This document shows, in pieces, positions 16,924-26,969 of a stretch of 64,000 nucleotides of DNA (position 1 is its first letter; every line of letters begins with the position of its first letter). Position numbers and translations under genes: made by a program. Under the pieces are notes generated by a model that did no database searches, was not told the DNA's origin, and saw only the letters and a list, made by a program, of their open reading frames with translations. This DNA is from PALSA-610 sp038239145 (GTDB lineage: Bacteria > Actinomycetota > Acidimicrobiia > IMCC26256 > PALSA-610), in NCBI GenBank assembly GCA_038239145.1, contig JBBSFB010000011.1:31255-95254 (forward strand). The letters run 5' to 3'.

Positions 16924-17481
16924 TCAGAAGGTGGCCGGGAAGCGCGTCGCGAGCTCGGTCGAGATGTCGGAGACCGGCAACCCGTGCGTACTCGCGCGCC
17001 GGATCGAGTCGACGAGCGCCTTCGGCCACGTGATCCAGACCTCGTCGATCGCGAACGGCTTTGCGAAGAAGGGCCATTCGCCGCCGGTGAAGCAGAGCAC
17101 CCGATGGATCGGGACGTCGGCGTTGGTCATCGCGTCGCGAACGGCGTCGTACTGCTTCGCCATCCCCTCGACGAGGTTCGTTCGGTCGTGGCCCTTGACG
17201 AAAAGACGGGGGTCGCCCCGGCGGCCGCGGCGCTCGATCCGGCCCCGGTAGCTCTCGGAGTCGACGATCCACACGCCCGACGGGGCCACAACGACGTGAT
17301 CAATGTTCGCCCGCGACCCCGGAATTCTCCGATCGTGCAAAGGGACCGCGCCGTGCGGTCGCAGCCGTTCGAGCAGCGCGCCGACCCGCTGCTCCCCGAG
17401 TGCACCCTGCTCCCATACTGCGATCGTGTGCGCGGCCATCGACCAAGACTTCGGCGCGTCGCGAGCCGAACCTGACCCCAA
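16924..17481 (-). CDS. NERD (nuclease-related) domain protein
   Basis: 185 aa. Residues about 27-115 show the NERD pattern: GALGEQRVGALLERL, then IPGSRANIDHVVVAPSGVWI and VDSESYRGRIE. The Asp of IDHVVV is kept, but the usual DxK of the VDAKxYxG strand reads DSE, so the nuclease-like site may be altered. NERD proteins are linked to DNA processing, but their reactions are poorly known. Family members often have about 100 more N-terminal residues, so this copy may be shortened. Confidence 0.7.
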   Translation of the reverse strand: MGSGSARDAPKSWSMAAHTIAVWEQGALGEQRVGALLERLRPHGAVPLHDRRIPGSRANIDHVVVAPSGVWIVDSESYRGRIERRGRRGDPRLFVKGHDRTNLVEGMAKQYDAVRDAMTNADVPIHRVLCFTGGEWPFFAKPFAIDEVWITWPKALVDSIRRASTHGLPVSDISTELATRFPATF

Positions 17482-17504
17482 ATCGCGCTTGATCGACCGA
17501 TTCG

Positions 17505-18386
17505 CTACTCCGCTCGGAGGGCACCGGCCGGGGAGATGCGGGTGGCGGCGTGGGCGGGTCCGGCCGCGAGGAGGTTCGCAACGACGAGCGCGAGGGGGTT
17601 GGCGACGACCACGGCGAGCAGGGCTACCGCCACGTCGGCAGGTCTGCCGCGCCGGCTGTCACCGCCCGCACGAGCGCTTGGCCGACGAGAACACCGCCGC
17701 CGCGGGACGACCCACGATGCGGGTCATGTCCGCGGAGAAGCGTGGGATATCGGCGTGGCCCCGCGGAGCGTGACGAACGCATTGATGAACCCTGCGGTCC
17801 GCGGTCCGTATTGGGCGAAGAAACCGCTCGACGGAGCCCATCCGGGGTCCGCGGAGACCGATTTCGCGATGCCGACCACCTTCAGGGCGACGGTGTAGCT
17901 CCGATCGACATGCGGGGGCACGAATCCCGGGGGCAGTTGCGCCACTTCCGCGGGCGGGATCGATTGTCCGACCGCCATGGTCGATCCGAGCGGGAGCGAG
18001 TCTGCGCGCCGGGCGTTCTCGTCGACGACGACCTCGTCGGCGCGCGCCGGGTCCGGCAGTCGACCGGCGACAAGTACCCCGAACAATGCCTTCACCGAGT
18101 CCGGCGTCGTCGGGATGAGCGTCGACGACTCGAAGTTCGCGGGCTTGATCGGATTGAGACCGAACGCGATCTCGAACGGATACGACTTGCGGACCTCGGG
18201 CAAGGCGTCCGTCTCCGCGCGCTGATGGGCGTCGAACGAAGGGCTGTTGGCCAGCACCGCGGCGTCGGGCACGGCCGAGGCCCGCTCGTATCTCGGCACC
18301 GCCGACGCCGTTCGGCGCGCGCCGCGACGCCGCAGATCGGCGCGTCCCCAGATCCGTACCGCCGCCCAGGTCGGAGATGTCATCAC
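17505..18386 (-). pseudogene. FtsX/MacB-like ABC permease, deleted and frameshifted
   Basis: An N-terminal piece (SPTWAAVRIWGRADLRRRGA) joins directly to periplasmic-domain sequence (DEVVVDENARRADSLPLGST and YTVALKVVGIAKSVS), so the first membrane helix is deleted. After 17724 the frame is lost. The C-terminal helix and tail (PLALVVANLLAAGPAHAATR, ISPAGALRAE) reappear in another frame and end at 17505. The intact orphan permease at 30102 belongs to the same broad family. No ATPase gene is adjacent. Confidence 0.8.
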
Positions 18387-18525
18387 GCTCAGCGAATCAC
18401 GTCCGGCGAACCGGGGAAAGGGTGAACACCCGTCACGCCGAGGGGATGCTGACCCACCCCTCGACCAAAGGCGGGGCCCTGACCGCGCTGCTCACTGCGC
18501 TGCACTCGACACGCGCCTTCCCGAA

Positions 18526-19392
18526 CTACTCCGCCGCGAACTCGAGCAGCTGGGGCGCGAGGAGAGGCCAGCGTTCGAACAAGCCGCCTTCGCCGTTGCG
18601 CGCGGCGGCGCTGCGTTCGATCCATTCACGGTCGCCCCACGGCGGTTCCGCGATCCGCGACGTCGGTATGAGCGAGTGCACGAGTTCCGATGTGGCGCGA
18701 GTGTGGTACGGATCGCTCGCGCCACTGCGGAACACGAGTGTCGGTACGTCGAAGGTGGCGAGCGCATCGTCGGGGAGACCCGGCAGCGTCGCCTTCGGAT
18801 CGGGGCAGTACACCAGCATCCATCGTTCGAGCGTCTCGATGAACTGCTTCGGGTCGAGATCGAGGAAGCGTTGACGGTTGCCGGGATTGCGCGCCAGCAC
18901 CTCTCCCCACTCGGGGAGCTCGACGACCGCGTCCATCCCGTCCTGCCACGCGGCCCGGATCGACTCGCCGCAATAGACCATGGCCAGCGTCAGCAATCCG
19001 AACGGGCCGCCGGAGATCCACCAGATCGCGAGCTTGGACGCGACGTCGCGATGACGGGCGGCGGCAAGCAGCGAGACGCGGGCGCCGCCCGATCCTCCGA
19101 TGATGACCGCCGGCGCAAGGTCGAGACCGCGCAACAGACCGGCGAGGAAGTCAGCCTGCATCACCGATTCGGACGCGCCGTTGAAACAGATGTCGGACTC
19201 GCCCGTGTTCGGGCGATCCCACACGAGCACGTGTTTTCCGTGCGCAGCCAACGCCTCGGCCAGCTCTCGGACCCCGGGCGACTCCTTGGTGAACCGACCG
19301 CCCGGTGTGATCACCCAGGGCCGACCCGCCCCCGTCTTCTCGCCGACGAGCTCGTACGCGATCGCGGTGCCGCCGATATCGATCATTGCCAT
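18526..19392 (-). CDS. Alpha/beta hydrolase
   Basis: 288 aa from ATG 19392; ATG 19386 is two codons inside and equally possible. The nucleophile elbow is GGSGGAR (about residue 98) and the acid region is VFRSGASDPYH. HVLVWDRPNTGESD is the usual strand and loop of proline-iminopeptidase or esterase-like hydrolases. Substrate unknown. Divergent from mmsA with about 60 bp between starts, so they share a promoter region and may be co-regulated. Confidence 0.75.
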   Translation of the reverse strand: MAMIDIGGTAIAYELVGEKTGAGRPWVITPGGRFTKESPGVRELAEALAAHGKHVLVWDRPNTGESDICFNGASESVMQADFLAGLLRGLDLAPAVIIGGSGGARVSLLAAARHRDVASKLAIWWISGGPFGLLTLAMVYCGESIRAAWQDGMDAVVELPEWGEVLARNPGNRQRFLDLDPKQFIETLERWMLVYCPDPKATLPGLPDDALATFDVPTLVFRSGASDPYHTRATSELVHSLIPTSRIAEPPWGDREWIERSAAARNGEGGLFERWPLLAPQLLEFAAE

Positions 19393-19452
19393 TTCGCGAA
19401 CTGTATTACCGACGTTTGGAGTCTGCGGCCGCGCGCGGCGAGACTGCACACG

Positions 19453-20958
19453 ATGACCGACGCAGAGATTCCGATCGTCACCCACTGGGTCGACGGAAAG
19501 CTCGTCGACGGAACGTCGGCTCGGCGCGGCGACGTCTTCGATCCGGCGACGGGTCAGGTCACCAAGCAGGTCGCCTTCGCGTCCGCCGACGACGTCGACA
19601 CTGCTGTCACTGCCGCGAGCGTCGCGTTCGAGTCGTGGCGAACGTCGTCGATCGCGCAGAGGTCGAAGATCCTGTTCCGCTTCCGCGAGCTGCTCGACCA
19701 ACGCACCAACGAGCTCGCCGCGATCATCACCTCCGAACACGGCAAGGTGTCGAGCGACGCCGAGGGCGAGATCGCCCGCGGGCTCGAGGTCGTCGAGTTC
19801 GCGTGCGGTCTCGGGCAGATACTGAAGGGCGACTTCTCCGAGGGTGTCTCCGCGCGCGTCGACGTCACGTCGATCCGTCAACCGCTCGGTGTGGCCGCGA
19901 TCATCAGCCCGTTCAACTTTCCGGCGATGGTTCCCTGTTGGTTCTTTCCGATCGCGATCGCGGCCGGCAACACGGTGATCCTCAAGCCCAGCGAGAAGGA
20001 TCCGTCGGCTGCGAACTGGCTCGCGGAGCTGTGGGCCGAAGCCGGACTGCCCGCCGGCGTGTTCAACGTTGTCCACGGCGACAAGGTCGCGGTCGATCGA
20101 CTGCTGGAACACGCCGATGTGCGGTCGGTGTCGTTCGTAGGCTCGACTCCGATCGCGCGCTACGTCTACGAGACCGGGACCCGCGCCGGAAAGCGCGTGC
20201 AGGCCTTGGGCGGGGCCAAGAACCACATGGTCGTGCTGCCCGACGCCGACCTCGATCTCGCCGCCGACTCCGCGGTCAGCGCCGGCTTCGGTTCGGCCGG
20301 TGAGCGCTGCATGGCGATCTCCGCGCTCGTCGCCGTCGGCGAAACCGCCGACGCGCTCGTCGCCAAGATCGCCGAACGCGTCACCGGCCTGACGGTCGGC
20401 GACGGCCGCACCGGCTCCGACATGGGCCCGCTCATCACGAAGGCGCATCTCGACAAGGTCACGTCGTATCTCGACTCGGGCGTCGAGGCCGGCGCCGAGC
20501 TGGTGGTCGACGGACGCGCCCACGCCGTCGACGGAGACACCAACGGATTCTGGCTGGGGCCGACCCTCTTCGATCGTGTCACCACCGGGATGCACCTCTA
20601 CACTGACGAGATCTTCGGGCCGGTGTTGTCGGTGCTCCGGGTCGACACCTATGACGAAGCGCTCGCACTCGTGAACGCGAACCCTTACGGCAACGGTGCG
20701 GCGATCTTCACCAACGACGGCGGCGCCGCCCGCCGCTTCCAGAACGAGGTCGAGGTCGGGATGGTCGGGATCAACGTCCCGATCCCCGTCCCCGTCGCCT
20801 ACTACAGCTTCGGCGGATGGAAGAGCTCGCTCTTCGGCGATACGCACGCGTACGGGCGCGACGGCATCCACTTCTTCACGCGTGGCAAGGTGGTCACGAG
20901 TCGCTGGCTCGATCCGAGCCACGGGGGCCTCAATCTCGGCTTCCCGCAGAACCGGTAG
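19453..20958 (+). CDS. mmsA: CoA-acylating methylmalonate-semialdehyde dehydrogenase
   Basis: 501 aa ALDH. It carries the MmsA-type features: SPFNFPAMVPCWFFP near the substrate channel, KPSEKDPSA in the cofactor site, FVGSTPIARYVYE, and the catalytic cysteine in GSAGERCMAIS (Cys286). The GERCM context and the C-terminal FFTRGKVVTSRW are typical of the CoA-acylating subgroup, which turns methylmalonate or malonate semialdehyde into propionyl- or acetyl-CoA in valine, inositol or pyrimidine breakdown. Followed 17 bp later by an amidohydrolase on the same strand, so probably co-transcribed. Closely related 3-oxopropanoate dehydrogenases cannot be excluded. Confidence 0.88.
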   Translation: MTDAEIPIVTHWVDGKLVDGTSARRGDVFDPATGQVTKQVAFASADDVDTAVTAASVAFESWRTSSIAQRSKILFRFRELLDQRTNELAAIITSEHGKVSSDAEGEIARGLEVVEFACGLGQILKGDFSEGVSARVDVTSIRQPLGVAAIISPFNFPAMVPCWFFPIAIAAGNTVILKPSEKDPSAANWLAELWAEAGLPAGVFNVVHGDKVAVDRLLEHADVRSVSFVGSTPIARYVYETGTRAGKRVQALGGAKNHMVVLPDADLDLAADSAVSAGFGSAGERCMAISALVAVGETADALVAKIAERVTGLTVGDGRTGSDMGPLITKAHLDKVTSYLDSGVEAGAELVVDGRAHAVDGDTNGFWLGPTLFDRVTTGMHLYTDEIFGPVLSVLRVDTYDEALALVNANPYGNGAAIFTNDGGAARRFQNEVEVGMVGINVPIPVPVAYYSFGGWKSSLFGDTHAYGRDGIHFFTRGKVVTSRWLDPSHGGLNLGFPQNR

Positions 20959-20975
20959 CAACGCAGGGGGATCAG

Positions 20976-22151
20976 ATGGCGCTTCCGCTCGACCAGGTCA
21001 AGGTGATCGACGCCGACACCCACATGACCGAACGCCACGATCTCTGGACGAGCCGGGCGCCGGCCAAGTTCCAGGATCGCGTGCCGCACGTGACCCAGGT
21101 CGACGGCGCGGCGACGTGGGTGGTGGAAGGCGACATCGTGCTCGGCCGGGCCGGCGCGGGTGGCGTCGTCGACAAGCACGGGAAGAAGGGCCGTTCTTTC
21201 GAAGGCCTGTACGAGTGGGAGATCGAACAGGGACATGCCGCCGGCCACGACCCGAAGGCGCGCATGGAGCTGCTCGACGAGATCGGGATCTGGGCCCAGA
21301 TCATCTTCCCGGGCGTGATCGGTCTCGGCGGCCAGACCCTCGGCGACCTCGTCAAGGACCCCGAGCTGCGAGACCTGTGCATCGAGATCTTCAACGACGC
21401 GAACGCGGAGCTGCAGTCGGACTCGGGCGATCGGTTGCTACCGATGGCGATCCTGCCCGCGTGGGATCTCGACGCGTGCGTGCGCGAAGTCGAGCGGGCC
21501 AAGAACCTCGGACTGCGGGGCGTCAACCTCACGTCCGACCCCCAAGACCTCGGCTCACCCGACCTCGCGAACCGGTCCTGGGACCCGGTGTGGGAAGCGT
21601 GCGCTGCGCTCGAGATGCCGGTGCACTTCCACATCGGGGCGAGCCTGACCACCATGAACTTCTTCGGTGCGTACCCGTGGGACTCGCACGACGACGACAC
21701 CAAGCTCGCGATCGGCGGCGCGCTCCTGTTCATCGGGAATGCACGGGTCGTCGTCAACATGATCTGCGCGGGGATGTTCGACCGCTACCCCGAGCTCAAA
21801 GTCGTGTCGGTCGAGAGTGGCACCGGTTGGATCCCGTTCATCCTCGAGGCACTCGACTACGAGATGGACGAGAACGCACCCGACGCCAAGGCCCGTATGG
21901 CGATGCTGCCGTCGGAGTACTTCAAGAAGAACATCTACGCCACGACGTGGTTCGAGTACCGAAACCTGGCCGGGCTGATCGACTCGGTCGGCGAGGACAA
22001 CATCATGTTCGAGACCGACTTCCCCCACCCCACGTGCCTCTACCCCGACCCGCTGAAGACCGCCGCGCACAACCTGCAGGACCTCAGCACCGAAGTGCAG
22101 CGCAAGATCCTCGGCGAGAACGCAGCCAAGCTCTACCGGCTCCAGCTCTGA
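20976..22151 (+). CDS. Amidohydrolase family 2, second copy
   Basis: 391 aa from ATG 20976 with AGGGGGATCAG upstream. Metal motif VIDADTHMTE near residue 10, HFHIGAS near 212, VESGTGWIPFILEALDYEM near 270 and FETDFPHPTCLYPDP near 345. It is related to but clearly diverged from the 11847 copy. Directly downstream of mmsA, suggesting a joint catabolic pathway, perhaps of a cyclic or aromatic carboxylate, whose identity is not visible. Confidence 0.85.
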   Translation: MALPLDQVKVIDADTHMTERHDLWTSRAPAKFQDRVPHVTQVDGAATWVVEGDIVLGRAGAGGVVDKHGKKGRSFEGLYEWEIEQGHAAGHDPKARMELLDEIGIWAQIIFPGVIGLGGQTLGDLVKDPELRDLCIEIFNDANAELQSDSGDRLLPMAILPAWDLDACVREVERAKNLGLRGVNLTSDPQDLGSPDLANRSWDPVWEACAALEMPVHFHIGASLTTMNFFGAYPWDSHDDDTKLAIGGALLFIGNARVVVNMICAGMFDRYPELKVVSVESGTGWIPFILEALDYEMDENAPDAKARMAMLPSEYFKKNIYATTWFEYRNLAGLIDSVGEDNIMFETDFPHPTCLYPDPLKTAAHNLQDLSTEVQRKILGENAAKLYRLQL

Positions 22152-22202
22152 GCGATTGCATATGAGTGGGCGGGGATTCGTCGGACGAACCGAGGAACTT
22201 AG

Positions 22203-22535
22203 CCCTTCTGGCTCGACCCGTTCATCGACCGGTCGTACGTGATCCACGGCATCGCGGCGACGCAGCACTACGTGGTGTTGATCCTCGGGCCCGCCACCCT
22301 CGACCTGAACGCGATGATGCGCGGCGGCGACGTGTTGAAGTGGGAGCCCGAGCTCGGAACGCGCGTCGGGCTCATCCGACGCGACGGCTCGGAACCGATC
22401 CGCTGGTTACCGGCAGCGCGATCGGCGAGGCTGCTCGTCTGGGACGCGGCTGACCCCGCGGTACCGATGGCGCGCGTGCGCATTCCGCAACGCGTCCCGA
22501 ACGGGCTCCACGCCAGCTGGTTCCCGGCCACCTGA
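22203..22535 (+). pseudogene. Carotenoid oxygenase, internal deletion remnant
   Basis: PFWLDPFIDRSYVIHGIAAT and QHYVVLILGPATLDL, GGDVLKWEPELGTRVGLI, then the family's end ARVRIPQRVPNGLHASWFPA. These are the third blade and the terminal strand of carotenoid cleavage oxygenases joined directly. About 110 codons of a roughly 450-residue enzyme survive, and most iron-binding histidines are gone. The first 40 bases after the amidohydrolase stop contain a separate scrap (SGRGFVGRTEEL). Confidence 0.8.
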
Positions 22536-22539
22536 ATCG

Positions 22540-23760
22540 ATGCGCCGGGCGATCGCCTGGTTGCTCGGAGTCGGTGAGGTCGCCGCGCTCATGGCCGGTT
22601 GCGGCACGACGCGACGCGCCACCGAATCGGTGGTGGAGCACGAAACCCAGAAGCCGTTTTACAAAATCCCGAGCCCACTTCCGGCGGGCGCGCCCGGTCA
22701 ACTGATCCGGAGCGAACGACTGCTCGGCGCGCCCGACGGCTCGACCGCGTGACGAATCCCGTATCACTCGCGCGACGTCGACGGCCACGCCATCGCGGTC
22801 TCGGGTGTCGTCGTCGCGCCGTTGCGCGGCGCACCCAAGGAAGGACATCCGGTCGTGGCTTGGGCCCACCCGACGACCGGTTCCGCCCAAGCCTGCGCGC
22901 CGTCGCTGTTCGTGGATCCGTTCGCGTTGATTGAGGGCCTGCACGAGTTCCTGGCCGACGGCGACGTCATCGCCGCCACCGACTACTCCGGTATGGGCGC
23001 GATCGGGTCGCCGTCGTATCTGATCGGCACGACCGAGGGGAACAACGTCCTCGATTCCGTGCGCGCCGCGCGCGCCCTCCGCGACGCGCACGCGGCCACC
23101 CGGCTCTTGTTGTGGGGACACTCCCAGGGCGGACAGGCGACGCTGTTCGCGGCTGCGGCTGACTACGCGCCAGAGTTGCACCTCGTCGGGGTGGCGGTCG
23201 CCGCGCCGCAGTGCAGCGCGCGACACTGTTGCGCGACGACGTCGGCGACTTCCTCGGCGTCGGGCTCGGCGCGTACGCATTCGCCGCCTACCAGCAGGTG
23301 TACGGACCGACGGTGAATCTCAGCACCGTGCTGACGACGGCCGGAGTCGACGCGTCCCCCGCGATCGCAAGCCGTGCTCGACGCCGAGCACCAAGGACTT
23401 GGAGAAGCTCGCAACTCCGCTCGTCGGTCACTACCTGGGCCACTAACACGACCAGGTCGAGCCCTGGAAGAGATGGCTGGCCGAGAACGTTCCCGCCTCG
23501 AGCGGTATCGGCGTCCCGATCCTCATCGCGCAGGGCGCAAACGACAAGCTCATGCACCTCGCGACGACGATCGCGTACGTTGCGTCCCTCTGCGCGCAGC
23601 ACGAACGCGTCGACTACGACACGATGAAGGACGCGAGCCAGCTGCTCGTGGGGTTCAAGGCCAGCCCCGAGGTACGCGCGTTCTTCTCCGATCTTCTCGC
23701 CGATCGGCGCGTCCTACTCCCGCATCACGCCGTCGGCATACACCACCACCGATGGGGTCC
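22540..23760 (+). pseudogene. Secretory lipase (LIP-type alpha/beta hydrolase), broken
   Basis: Starts with a lipoprotein-like signal (AWLLGVGEVAALMAGCG). At 22750-22752 a TGA interrupts GSTA-RIPYHSRDVDGHAIAV, where a Trp codon is expected. The frame then goes on through HPVVAWAHPTTGSAQACAPS and the nucleophile elbow LLLWGHSQGGQATLF to about 23210. Later pieces in other frames include VGDFLGVGLGAYAFAAYQQV and VPILIAQGANDKLM. At least two frameshifts plus the stop codon make it non-functional. Confidence 0.85.
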
Positions 23761-23861
23761 GGCTCACCGACGCTCACATTCCCGTGGCGATTCGCTCACA
23801 GGAGACTGTAAGAGTCGCCCCCGGCCGGACAAGATTTCCGGGAACCTGGGGAGAGGGACGT

Positions 23862-25022
23862 ATGCGCTGGATACGAAGGATCGCGCCGCTCGTTGCCGTG
23901 GTCGTTGGGCTCGGGGGCCTGACGGCCTGCTCGACGCTCTTACTGCCGGGAAACACCTCGTCGATTGCGCTCGTGAGTTCGAGCACGACCGGCGGCTGGA
24001 AGTACGACTATTACCGTAACAGCACGTACCCGTGCGCGGTGAGCGGATACCAGACGTTCGTCGTCGGCACCAAGGTGGGTTCGTCGACCACCGCGCCGGC
24101 GCCCCTGTGGGCCTTCCTGCACGGAGGCGGCGCCGGATACTTCGACGCTTTCGGAAATCCCGTGCCCGGACCGGGCCAGAAGGTCGAAGAGGACGCGGCC
24201 TCGCTGACGACGCATCTCACCAACAACGGTCTGCTCGCCAACGTCCGCGCCGACGCCGCCGGTTTCCGGACCGTCGCGGTGTCGTATTGCAGCCATGACG
24301 TGTACGCGGGCGCGAACTCCCCCGATCCGCACAACCCGAACACGATCCCGGGCGGCCAACCCCGCACCACGAACGGCGTCTACGCCACCAAGGCCGCGAT
24401 CCAGTTCGTGCAGCAGCGCTACCCCACGACGAAGACGTTCCTCCACGGCACGAGTGCGGGCTCGGCCGGAGCTTTCGGGGTGGCGTGGGCGATGCAGCTC
24501 CAGGGCATCGCGCCGGCCGGTGTCGTCGCCGACGCGAGCATCATCAACACCGAAGCGTTCGCGGCGGCCGAGAAGGCGGGCTACTGCACCGACGACAACG
24601 ATCCGGCCCGACTCGCCGCGATCGCGGCACGCGTGCAGCCCGACCTCGCGAGCCCGGCGAACGAGCCGGACAAGCTCGTGACGAGCGGACAGCTGACCGT
24701 GCCGATCATGCACATCTGGAACCACGGCGACAGCAACACGTGCGGCTCGCCGCCCATCGCCTGCCCGATGCGCAACGGCACCGTCGTGACCATGCGCTTG
24801 ACCGATTGCATCCACGAACCCATGCGCCAGGCGATCGCCGCGCAGGGAGCTTCGAGCAAGTCGAAGAACCTGCCGGTATGTGTCGACAACGACGGGACCC
24901 CCGACTGCTCACTGCACGTCGTGACGTCGCGCATCCACCTGACGAACACCGATCCCGCGAGTCCGGCCGACTACCTTACGGCGATCATGACCTGGGTCCA
25001 CACCCGGCTCACCGACGCGTAG
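23862..25022 (+). CDS. Lipoprotein alpha/beta hydrolase, pectin-acetylesterase-like
   Basis: 386 aa from ATG 23862 with GGGGAGAGGG upstream. Signal peptide with a lipobox (LGGLTACS, Cys near 29). The body shows LWAFLHGGGAGYFDAFG as oxyanion region and FLHGTSAGSAGAFGVAWA with the nucleophile serine in GTSAGS, as in the pectin acetylesterase/Notum-like family. WNHGDSNTCGSPP and CSLHVVTS may carry the Asp and His. Probably a surface-bound esterase on acylated glycans or lipids. Confidence 0.7.
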   Translation: MRWIRRIAPLVAVVVGLGGLTACSTLLLPGNTSSIALVSSSTTGGWKYDYYRNSTYPCAVSGYQTFVVGTKVGSSTTAPAPLWAFLHGGGAGYFDAFGNPVPGPGQKVEEDAASLTTHLTNNGLLANVRADAAGFRTVAVSYCSHDVYAGANSPDPHNPNTIPGGQPRTTNGVYATKAAIQFVQQRYPTTKTFLHGTSAGSAGAFGVAWAMQLQGIAPAGVVADASIINTEAFAAAEKAGYCTDDNDPARLAAIAARVQPDLASPANEPDKLVTSGQLTVPIMHIWNHGDSNTCGSPPIACPMRNGTVVTMRLTDCIHEPMRQAIAAQGASSKSKNLPVCVDNDGTPDCSLHVVTSRIHLTNTDPASPADYLTAIMTWVHTRLTDA

Positions 25023-25032
25023 TCACCGTGTT

Positions 25033-25054
25033 GTGATCACGCCGCCCTGATCAC
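25033..25054 (+). terminator. Hairpin downstream of the lipoprotein hydrolase
   Basis: GTGATCA (25033-25039) and TGATCAC (25048-25054) form a perfect 7-bp stem with an 8-base loop, ten bases after the stop codon. There is no T-run, so its action as terminator is uncertain. Confidence 0.4.
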
Positions 25055-25215
25055 GACACGGGCACGAGCCGGGGTTGAAAAGGCGCTGACCGTCGGCGCC
25101 GATGCGTTCCACGGAATGTGGCGGTGGCCGAAGACGACGATGCCGGCCTCGGGGAAGCGCCTCCGCATGCGTCGGGGAGCCGGCTTGCGAGGGCACGGTC
25201 GTTGTTTCCGGGCAC
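25040..25215 (-). pseudogene. YfcE-type metallophosphoesterase C-terminal relic
   Basis: Read on the minus strand, VPGNNDRAL (metal-binding GNND), then RRFPEAGIVVFGHRHIPWN (the GHxH motif) and finally DGQRLFNPGSC occur in order but in three frames. These are the ordered motifs of the small metallophosphoesterases. The N-terminal half is missing. Confidence 0.75.
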
Positions 25216-25271
25216 GGCATGCACCGGGCGACGGGTACGTTACGGACACCTGGGCGTGCAGGAGGCAAGAG

Positions 25272-26969
25272 GTGCGGAGACGGGCAGCGCTCATCCTGGC
25301 GTTGGCTTGTGTCGCGGCGGGATGCGGGGGGAGCGGGACGAAGCACGTGTTGCCGGCGTCGTCCGTGCCGACGACACGCCCGGCAGTGCCTTCGGCATTC
25401 ACCGACAAGGTCACGAACGATGACCTCAACACGCCGACGTTGAACCGATCGGTCTGGGACTTCGTCGATCCGAATGCCGACTCGAACGTCCTGATGGACG
25501 GCACGCACGCCGTGATCAGCGTGCCGGCCGGATCCGACACCGCCACGCACGACCCCAACGATCACGGTGATCGCGCGCCGCGCTTGATGCAGGCGATTAC
25601 ACCCGGCGACTTCAGCTTCGACGCCAAGTTCGACTCCCAGGTCGCCCGGCAATTCCAGCAACAAGGGGTCGTCGTCGAACAGGACGCGACGCACTACCTG
25701 TACGCCAAGGTCGTCCAGAACTTGTTTCAGACGTCGTTCGTCGTGCAGGTCGTGTCGGGTACGGCGATCAGTACTCCGACGAATGCTTCGATCTACAACC
25801 GGCCGTCGATGATCCTGCGGGTCGCGCACCGAGGAACCAACTGGTCGGTCGGCTACTCCTACGACGGTCTCTACTGGACGGCCGCTTCCTCATTCGCGGC
25901 CGACGTCACGCCGCAACGCGTCGGGATCTTCGGCGGGAACGCGGGGAACACCGCACCGCCGTTCTCGGCGAAGGTCGACTCGTTCCTCAATACGGAACGA
26001 TCGACGGATCCGCCGATCATCAATTTCTGGTACGGCGTGAATCAGGCGTTCGGCACGCACGGTCAGCCCCAGCAGTGGGCGAACGTCCTCGGTGACGTCG
26101 TCGATCCGAGCGGAACGTACCGCTTGACGTACTCACTGAACGACGGGACGGATCAACCGCTCTCTCTCGGCGAGAACGCGGTCCGACTCGCGGCGCCGGG
26201 GGATTTCAATGTGGAGATCGACTATCTGCAGCTCCACTACGGGTCGAACACGATAAAACTGACCGCAGTCGACAACGACGGCAACGTTTCGACAAAGAGC
26301 GTGACGGTGAACAAGGCCGTCGACAAACTGTGGCCGCTGCCGTACACGGCGAACTGGTCGGTCGCCGGCGGGAACGCCGACAACATCGCCCAGGTCGCCG
26401 ACGGTCACTGGGTCGTGCAGTCGGACGGCACGATCCGCAATCAGGACATCGGTTACGACCGCCTCGTGCTCATCGGGCAGGCGAGCTCGTGGTCGCAGTA
26501 CACCGCGACCGCGCCGGTCACGATCCACTCGATGGACCCCGACTCGTCTGCAGTCGGACTGATCACCGGGTTCACGGGGGCGACCTCCGACCTGAACGGC
26601 ACCCCGAACCCCGACCAACCTCGCTCCGGCCATCCGTTCCCGGCCGCGTTCCTCTTCGATCAATCGGGCGGCCGACGGGCGCACGTCGAGATCTACGCGA
26701 ACTCGAGCTCGCACGTCGAACAGACACTCATCGCCGACAAATCCGGGACCCAACTCGAGCTCGAAGTCCCCTACACGTTCAAGGCCAGCGCGACCGACAA
26801 CGGCGCCGGCGGCAGCCTGTTCCGGTTCAAGATCTGGAAGACCGGGACCGCGGAGCCGGCGGCTTGGCTTCTGGAAGCGAACGGCGACCTCAACCAGGGG
26901 TCGGTCGCGCTGGTCGCGCACCGGGCCGACGTCAGCTTCGGGACCGTCGTGATCACGCACCAACCCTGA
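25272..26969 (+). CDS. Lipoprotein with concanavalin-A-like (DUF1349-type) domains
   Basis: 565 aa from GTG 25272, preceded by GGAGGCAAGAG. Lipobox VAAGCGG near residue 17. First domain (about 45-235): DLNTPTLNRSVWDFVDPN, GDFSFDAKFDSQ, QGVVVEQDATHYLYAKV and QRVGIFGGNA, the DUF1349/beta-xylosidase-C type jelly roll. A middle Ig-like section (about 245-345, including TYRLTYSLNDGTDQPLSLG) and a second laminarinase-like beta-sandwich (about 350-565) follow. No glutamate pair for catalysis was recognised, so it is more likely carbohydrate-binding. Anchored to the membrane by lipid. Confidence 0.7.
   Translation: MRRRAALILALACVAAGCGGSGTKHVLPASSVPTTRPAVPSAFTDKVTNDDLNTPTLNRSVWDFVDPNADSNVLMDGTHAVISVPAGSDTATHDPNDHGDRAPRLMQAITPGDFSFDAKFDSQVARQFQQQGVVVEQDATHYLYAKVVQNLFQTSFVVQVVSGTAISTPTNASIYNRPSMILRVAHRGTNWSVGYSYDGLYWTAASSFAADVTPQRVGIFGGNAGNTAPPFSAKVDSFLNTERSTDPPIINFWYGVNQAFGTHGQPQQWANVLGDVVDPSGTYRLTYSLNDGTDQPLSLGENAVRLAAPGDFNVEIDYLQLHYGSNTIKLTAVDNDGNVSTKSVTVNKAVDKLWPLPYTANWSVAGGNADNIAQVADGHWVVQSDGTIRNQDIGYDRLVLIGQASSWSQYTATAPVTIHSMDPDSSAVGLITGFTGATSDLNGTPNPDQPRSGHPFPAAFLFDQSGGRRAHVEIYANSSSHVEQTLIADKSGTQLELEVPYTFKASATDNGAGGSLFRFKIWKTGTAEPAAWLLEANGDLNQGSVALVAHRADVSFGTVVITHQP

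Noticed and set aside
18526..20961. Minus-strand frame extending the alpha/beta hydrolase to 811 residues
   Set aside because: The upstream part is antisense to mmsA; the hydrolase fold begins at 19392.
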